DNA of 15,520 nucleotides from JAMXLO01 sp035492535. GTDB taxonomy: Bacteria > Pseudomonadota > Alphaproteobacteria > Acetobacterales > Acetobacteraceae. Location: assembly GCA_035492535.1 (NCBI GenBank), contig DATJJM010000199.1, forward strand, positions 1 through 15,520, given 5' to 3'. Below are positions 11,613 to 15,520 of this stretch, in pieces (the stretch's first letter is position 1; every line of letters begins with the position of its first letter). A program made the translations under genes and the position numbers. Below the pieces are notes generated by a model. That model worked only from the letters and a program-made list of their open reading frames with translations. It ran no database searches and was not told the origin of the DNA.

Positions 11613-12158
11613 ATGCATTTGTATCTATCGCAACGAAGTGTGAATTGGGGTAATACCAGGGCCGCATGCCTGCGGTTGCACCCCCTCGGTGTTGCAGATT
11701 TCAATCACCAGGGGCCGGGCCATCCCGAGCCTTATGCCGAATGCGCAGCGTGTCAAAGACGGCTCCCCATCGTTCTGATGGATATTGATCATATTCGGGA
11801 TAGGGCGGGATACACGAGCAATATTTTCGATACTACCAATATCAGGTTTTATGATGCATTGAATGGGGCGAATATAACGGACAACTTTGTATGTGAAAGC
11901 CTGGGTCACTCCGTGTCGGTTTATCTGAGAATAGTGCAGGCCCCGCGGATAGATGGCAGGCCGTCGAGGGCCGGTGCGGGTGAGAATATGGTGCGTGGGG
12001 ACAGAGCCGTGACGATAGATGCGAACACGGCTTACGAGAACGACCTGGCGAACCTGCAGTGGCTTTGTGGCCTTTGCAACTCAAGTAAAAATAATGCTGA
12101 CTGGAACACCTGGATAGGCGCCGCCTACCCGGGGCGGGCAGCGCAACCGTTCCGGTAA
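11613..12158 (+). CDS. HNH-type zinc nuclease-like protein with long central insertion
   Basis: ATG at 11613 has GGAG six bases upstream; ATGs at 11601, 11607 and a longer reading from 11508 are in frame. The 181-aa product has the halves of an HNH domain with zinc-binding cysteines: CAAC at 44-47, DIDHI at 57-61, then NLQWLCGLCNSSKNN at 147-161 (C152, C155, N156, K159). In common HNH endonucleases the DH and the N..LC..CN..K segments are a few dozen residues apart. Here about 85 residues intervene (Thr/Asn-rich at first, then VYLRIVQAPRIDGR, and GAGENMVRGD). It probably cuts DNA, as a defence, toxin or mobile-element nuclease; which one is unknown. GC content is well below the neighbours (21 of 60 at 11821-11880), so transfer is likely. 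No signal peptide or immunity-like partner is evident. Confidence 0.75.
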   Translation: MHLYLSQRSVNWGNTRAACLRLHPLGVADFNHQGPGHPEPYAECAACQRRLPIVLMDIDHIRDRAGYTSNIFDTTNIRFYDALNGANITDNFVCESLGHSVSVYLRIVQAPRIDGRPSRAGAGENMVRGDRAVTIDANTAYENDLANLQWLCGLCNSSKNNADWNTWIGAAYPGRAAQPFR

Positions 12159-12163
12159 CTGAT

Positions 12164-12186
12164 AAAAAAAGGCGTTGGGAGCCAAC
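12164..12186 (-). terminator. Intrinsic terminator of the 12247-12630 gene
   Basis: On the minus strand GTTGG-CTC-CCAAC (12186-12174) forms a 5-bp stem with a 3-nt loop. GCC and seven T residues (12170-12164) follow. It lies 61 bp after the stop of the minus-strand gene and just outside the HNH stop. The stem is partly made from the REP-like motif at 12179. Confidence 0.5.
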
Positions 12187-12194
12187 TGGGGTCA
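12179..12194 (+). repeat. REP-like motif copy GAGCCAACTGGGGTCA (right edge of segment)
   Basis: This copy lies in the same orientation as GAGCCAAACCGGGTCAG at 11112-11128. The two bracket the RAYT fragment and HNH gene. It differs from the 1698 copy by a C-to-T change and an extra G. Confidence 0.45.
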
Positions 12195-12246
12195 TTACAT
12201 CCACGTGCAACAGCAGCGCGCACCTGGCAATGCCACGGTTCCGGCT

Positions 12247-12630
12247 TCAGCGCGGGCGCAGCCAGTTCAGGTAGATCAGTTGCGCCTTGTCCTCGGCGCG
12301 CACGCCTTCGCGCTCCTCCGTCACCACGGCCCAACGCGGCGCCGGGCCGCCACCGGGCAGGCCGGACACCTGCACCTCCACGCCATGGGGCAGGGGGAAC
12401 CGGGTAGCCAGCACCATCACGTCGTCGACCTTCGCCACCAGCATGGCGGGCTTGTCGGCCGGACTGGTATCCCATCCGGACACGATGCGGATCTTCACTT
12501 CACTGGGAGGCGTCTCGCTGCGATGATCGAGCGACAGGCCGTCGATCTTGTGCAGCAATTCGTTCAACTGCGGCTTGCTCCAGTCCACGTCGCCGACATG
12601 GACGTCCGAGCGGTTCTTGTCGCGTGCCAT
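12247..12630 (-). CDS. Hypothetical protein (127 aa)
   Basis: A protein of 127 aa from ATG at 12630, with GAGAGGGG upstream; the open frame extends further 5' but without protein character. It starts with a charged MARDKNRSDVHVGDVDWSKP, then PQLNELLHKIDGLSLDHR and VKIRIVSGWDTSPADKPAML. Next come VAKVDDVMVLATRFPLPHGV, EVQVSGLPGGG, and a C-terminus DKAQLIYLNWLRPR. Beta-rich alternating hydrophobics dominate after residue 40. There is no signal peptide or membrane segment. I do not recognise the family. Codon use is normal for the window and a terminator follows, so the gene is likely real and separately transcribed. The 298-bp gap upstream (12631-12928) holds only small GC hairpins, e.g. CGGAAC/GTTCCG at 12738-12756, and no supported gene. 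Confidence 0.7.
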   Translation of the reverse strand: MARDKNRSDVHVGDVDWSKPQLNELLHKIDGLSLDHRSETPPSEVKIRIVSGWDTSPADKPAMLVAKVDDVMVLATRFPLPHGVEVQVSGLPGGGPAPRWAVVTEEREGVRAEDKAQLIYLNWLRPR

Positions 12631-12928
12631 GCGTTGCCCCTCTCGCAAGAGTGCACACCGGATGACCCGCGATCCGCATCGGGTTGCCTGACGATCAACC
12701 GGCACTGGCGCCCGGCAACCGCAGTGGCGTGCTTGAGCGGAACCTAGCACGTTCCGGGCCGACAAGGCGACGGAGGAAGTCGATGATCTCCGGACGGGTT
12801 TGCCCCCGCCTCGACCGCCCGGCCAGCCGCCAGGGGGCAAGCGGATCGCAGTGCACTTCCCGCGGAAGTCGCCCCGGTGCCATGCCGCCTGTCGCACCTT
12901 CTGCCGTTCCTGTTCGAACACCGGGCGC

Positions 12929-13684
12929 TCAGAACGGGTGCTGCCGATAAAACTGCTCGAGCTGCCGATAGACGTCCGGCAAATGCTCTCGCAATGCTGC
13001 CGGTGCCTCGAAGAACTGCTCGCTGGCCACCGCGAAGAACTCGGCCGGACTTTCAAGCGCATACGGGTCGATCGGCAATCCGGCTCCGTTGCGTTGCTCC
13101 TCCTGCAGGCGATCCCAGGCGCTCGAGAAGACCTGCGACCACACGCGGCGATCCATGCGCCGATGCAGTGGCGGAAAGCCGTTGGCATCCCCGTTGAGCA
13201 TGTCGAGCTTGTGCGCCATTTCGTGGATGACCACGTTGTGCCCGGGTTTCTTCCCGGTATTCAGCACATCCGCCCAGGACAGGATCACCGGCCCGCGGCC
13301 CCATGCCTCTCCGGCCATCACGCTGCCGGTCTGGTGAACCACTCCCGCCGCATCCATGTGCGGGCGCCGTGGAATGAACGCATCCGGGTACACGATGACG
13401 CTGTGCCAACCGTCGTACCAGTCCATGCCCAGTTTCAGGATGGGCAGGCAAGCATGCGCCGCGATCAGGACCCGGTCGGCGTCCTCGAGATGCAGGCCCC
13501 TGGTCGGCTCCAGCGACTTGCTCTCCAGGAACAGCGTTGCCATCACGCGCAGCGTGGCCTGGTCGGTAGCGCCCAGCCGATGCGCCGGGACGCAGCGCTG
13601 CAGCGCATTTCGCCAGAGTCCTTCGGCGATCGGGCGCCGGACGAGGATGCGTCGCAAACGCCAGTTTCTGATTTTGTCGAACAT
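12929..13684 (-). CDS. mtfA: Zinc-dependent peptidase of the MtfA family (M90)
   Basis: From ATG at 13684 the protein has 251 aa, close to E. coli MtfA. It opens MFDKIRNWRLRRILVRRPIA, a basic start typical of the family. Family landmarks are LPILKLGMDWYDGWHSVIVYP (from 80), then GRGPVILSWADV, then VVIHEMAHKLDMLNGDANG with the zinc-binding HEMAH at 154-158, and ESPAEFFAVASEQFF (211-225) supplying the likely third ligand (Glu215). It ends in EQFYRQHPF, matching the E. coli ending (CQFYQQDPL) in pattern. In E. coli MtfA is a cytosolic peptidase that binds the repressor Mlc and so affects the glucose phosphotransferase gene ptsG; whether that partner exists here is unknown. A GTG two codons upstream (13690) is an alternative start. 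Neither start has a good ribosome site. Confidence 0.92.
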   Translation of the reverse strand: MFDKIRNWRLRRILVRRPIAEGLWRNALQRCVPAHRLGATDQATLRVMATLFLESKSLEPTRGLHLEDADRVLIAAHACLPILKLGMDWYDGWHSVIVYPDAFIPRRPHMDAAGVVHQTGSVMAGEAWGRGPVILSWADVLNTGKKPGHNVVIHEMAHKLDMLNGDANGFPPLHRRMDRRVWSQVFSSAWDRLQEEQRNGAGLPIDPYALESPAEFFAVASEQFFEAPAALREHLPDVYRQLEQFYRQHPF

Positions 13685-13853
13685 GGCCACATGCCGGAGG
13701 GAAGCGCAGAGCCAACAGCATCTGGGCCGAGGTGCACTTTCTCAAGCAAAACGGGGCCATCTCGACGCAGTCCCGTTCCGCCCCTGCTCGTCGGTGTCGA
13801 TGCCTTGCGCATACGGCTGCCGGATCGTTCGGGTTGTTCCTGACAGGTCCTTG

Positions 13854-15074
13854 CTACTTCCCGCGCGCCAGCTTCTCTTCCACCGCGCTGAACGCGGAGC
13901 GTCCGCCCAGCCGTTGGTCCGGCATGCCGGTCGCGAACCAGACCACGCCGGTGCCGTGTTCGCGATCCACCCACAGCCCGGCCTGGAGGCCGTAGGCGGA
14001 ACCGGAATGCCCGATGCGGGCGATGCCGTCGCCGAACGGATCGTCGCGACAGCCGGTGGCCGGCGTGGCCAGGGTCTGCACGGCCATGCCGTAACGGCAG
14101 AAGAAGCCCTTGCCGCGGTCGTCGGTGTCTTCCTCGTAGGTCAGGCCGTTGCCGTCGCGGTATTGCCAGAGCGGGGTGATCAGCGCCTGCACGGACGCGG
14201 GCGCCAGCAGTTGCACGCCGTCGATGCGGCCGTTGCCCAGCAGCAGGCGGCCGATGCGCGCGAGGCCATGGGCCGAGATGCGCAGGCCACCTTGCGGCGA
14301 GAACAGCGCGCCGTTCTCGCCGGCACGCCATTGCGCGAGGTTGCAGCTGCCGTCCCGGGCGGGAACCACCGGGCAGTCCGGTTTGCGGCCGTGGTTGTCA
14401 TCCTTCACCGGCTTGCCGTCGACGTCATACAGCACTACCGCGCGGGCAGCCGTTGCGTCGCTGCATGTGTCCCAGTTGAAGCATCCATCGATGTGCAGCG
14501 GCTTCAGCACCAGGCGCTGCATCAGCCGGTCGAAGCGCTCGCCGGTGGCCCGCTCCATCACTTGCGCCACCAGCGGGAAGTTGAGGTTGGTGTAGCGGAA
14601 ATACGTTCCCGGCGCGTGTTGCGTATCCCAGGCACGCGGATCCTCGAGCAGCTCGCGCAACTGTCCATCCAGCGGCGTCTGCCAATAGCCGGCCGCGTCG
14701 GTGAGGCTGGAACGGTGCGACATCAGCAGGCGCAGCGTGATGGGCGTGTCGGGGAAGGCCGGATTGCGCAGCGGCCAGCCCAGTTGCCCGGAGACGTCCG
14801 CATCGAGGTCGAGTTTTCCGGCCTCCACCAGGCGCATCACGCCGATGGCGGTGACCAGCTTGGAGATCGAGGCGATGCGCACCGGATCGTCCGCGCTGAC
14901 CTTGCGTCCGGCAGCCTTGTCGGCGAAGCCGTGGACCTGGGTGGACGTGACGCCGTTGCGGTCGAAGCCCACGCGGACGGTGGCGACGGGAGCGCCCGCC
15001 CATGCCGTGCCGGCGAGAAGAAGCAGGCCGAGCAGACAGGCGCTTCCGCCTTTGCGCATCCAGCGGGTGCTCAT
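13854..15074 (-). CDS. Exported serine hydrolase of the beta-lactamase / S12 family
   Basis: A 406-aa protein from ATG at 15074, chosen because GGAGG lies 8 bases upstream; ATGs at 15080 and 15092 are too close to or upstream of that site. Residues 1-26 are a Sec signal peptide (GGSACLLGLLLLAGTAWA-GA). The class C beta-lactamase/penicillin-binding fold shows SISK at 69-72 (nucleophile Ser69, Lys72), YTN at 161-163 and HSG at 356-358 in place of KTG. Other family marks are RIASISKLVTAIGVMRLVEA, LRLLMSHRSSLTD, PGTYFRYTNLNFPL and GGLRISAHGLARIGRLLL. Six cysteines between 198 and 342 suggest disulfides in the periplasm. Such proteins include esterases, D-aminopeptidases and carboxypeptidases; true beta-lactamase activity should not be assumed. 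It stands alone; the flanking gaps of about 170 and 200 bp show no clear motifs. Confidence 0.9.
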   Translation of the reverse strand: MSTRWMRKGGSACLLGLLLLAGTAWAGAPVATVRVGFDRNGVTSTQVHGFADKAAGRKVSADDPVRIASISKLVTAIGVMRLVEAGKLDLDADVSGQLGWPLRNPAFPDTPITLRLLMSHRSSLTDAAGYWQTPLDGQLRELLEDPRAWDTQHAPGTYFRYTNLNFPLVAQVMERATGERFDRLMQRLVLKPLHIDGCFNWDTCSDATAARAVVLYDVDGKPVKDDNHGRKPDCPVVPARDGSCNLAQWRAGENGALFSPQGGLRISAHGLARIGRLLLGNGRIDGVQLLAPASVQALITPLWQYRDGNGLTYEEDTDDRGKGFFCRYGMAVQTLATPATGCRDDPFGDGIARIGHSGSAYGLQAGLWVDREHGTGVVWFATGMPDQRLGGRSAFSAVEEKLARGK

Positions 15075-15279
15075 GGGCATCGCCTCCGACATGGGGTCTG
15101 CCGGCATTCTAGTGGTGGCGGCACATGCCGGGAAAACGAAGCCGGGGCCGGAACGCACTTCTTCCGGCAGCCGGCTTGACCCGGGTTTTCCGGTTTTCGG
15201 CTTGTTGCGAAGCGCCGGGTCCGCGTTCCACGAGCGGGAAGGCGGCGCCGTTACGGACGGTTGCCGGTGTGCCGCGCGA

Positions 15280-15520
15280 TCACGGCACCGCAGCGGTGAC
15301 CACGATCTCGATTTTGCAGTTCGCCCTGGCCAGCTTCGCCTGCACCGTGGCGCGCGCCGGCGTGGCGCCCTCGGCTATCCACTTGTCCCAGGCCTCGTTC
15401 ATGCCGGCGAAATCGGCCATGTCGGCAAGGAAGATTTCCGCGCGCAGGATATGCGTCTTGTCGGTCGCGGCCAGCTTCAACAGGTCATCGATGGCCTGGA
15501 GCACCTGCCCGGTCTGACCG
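15280..15520 (-). CDS. RidA/YjgF/UK114 family protein, C-terminal part (partial, runs off right edge)
   Basis: An open frame of 79 codons plus stop enters from the right edge. It reads GQTGQVLQAIDDLLKLAATD, then HILRAEIFLADMADFAGMNE, AWDKWIAE, ATPARATVQAKLA and VEI-like KIEIVVTAAVP. This is the C-terminal two thirds of a RidA-type trimeric enamine/imine deaminase (full length about 115-130 aa). The conserved Arg in PARATV, which binds the carboxylate of 2-aminoacrylate in true RidA, is present, so imine deaminase activity is plausible. The trailing A-NCKIEIVVTA differs from archetypal RidA (..LP....VEIE..A), so it may belong to a RidA subfamily with another substrate. The start and first strands are outside the window. 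Confidence 0.88.
   Translation of the reverse strand, partial: GQTGQVLQAIDDLLKLAATDKTHILRAEIFLADMADFAGMNEAWDKWIAEGATPARATVQAKLARANCKIEIVVTAAVP

Noticed and set aside
12695..12883. Minus-strand frame of 62 codons with a plausible helix (PEIIDFLRRLVGPERARF)
   Set aside because: Only a short stretch looks protein-like, there is no ribosome site, and the remainder is Arg/Pro-rich; kept as non-coding.
13356..15179. Plus-strand open frame of 607 codons
   Set aside because: Antisense to MtfA and the serine hydrolase; composition is typical of GC-driven shadow frames.
1..15520. CRISPR array, integrase/att sites or a complete toxin-antitoxin pair
   Set aside because: No regularly spaced repeats, no tyrosine or serine integrase gene, and no second small gene partnered with the HNH protein were found.

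Overview
The window is GC-rich DNA from a bacterial chromosome, with dense, mostly non-overlapping genes on both strands. The protein set includes a DUF6164-like protein, a DGPF/YciI pair, a MauG-type di-haem peroxidase beside a PLC/AcpA-type phosphoesterase, MtfA, and a truncated REP-associated tyrosine transposase. Together with the base composition this suggests a gammaproteobacterium of the Xanthomonadales (Rhodanobacteraceae/Xanthomonadaceae-like). That placement is an inference; no rRNA or other marker gene is present.

Layout. 1-324 (-): Tat-signal N-terminus of a probable amidase that runs off the left edge. 604-1537 (-): an ArsR-type repressor followed by an AHSA1/SRPBCC protein, with a good sigma70-like promoter overlapped by a 16-bp dyad. 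1607-1713: a terminator-like hairpin and a REP-like motif. 1868-2542 (+): two small hypothetical proteins, the second a DUF6164-like membrane-anchored protein. 2642-3932: a glutathione S-transferase (-) divergent from a DGPF/YciI protein (+). 4179-5304 (+): a small charged protein and an arginase-fold hydrolase whose usual first metal-ligand His is Cys. 5398-8754 (-): a secreted phosphoesterase followed by a di-haem cytochrome c peroxidase, with a perfect 13-bp hairpin between them. 8960-9030: a short relic of an IS3-family transposase. 9101-9445 (+): a second YciI-like protein. 9575-11111: a secreted lipocalin-like protein (-) divergent from a LysR regulator (+).

11112-12194 is the clearest accessory segment. 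It holds REP-like palindromic DNA, a RAYT transposase cut off before its HUH motif, and an AT-richer gene for an HNH-type zinc nuclease-like protein with an unusually long insertion between its two metal/catalytic halves. Near-identical motifs in direct orientation (GAGCCAA..GGGTCA) mark both edges. This is the best candidate for something undescribed in the window.

12247-15520 (all -): a hypothetical protein with its own terminator, the zinc peptidase MtfA, a secreted serine hydrolase of the beta-lactamase (S12) family, and the C-terminal part of a RidA/YjgF protein at the right edge.

Most genes look like single-gene or two-gene units for detoxification and periplasmic metabolism. Apart from the ArsR-AHSA1 pair, the phosphoesterase-peroxidase pair and the LysR-lipocalin divergon, little suggests one integrated pathway. 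No CRISPR array, rRNA, complete tRNA or complete insertion sequence was seen.
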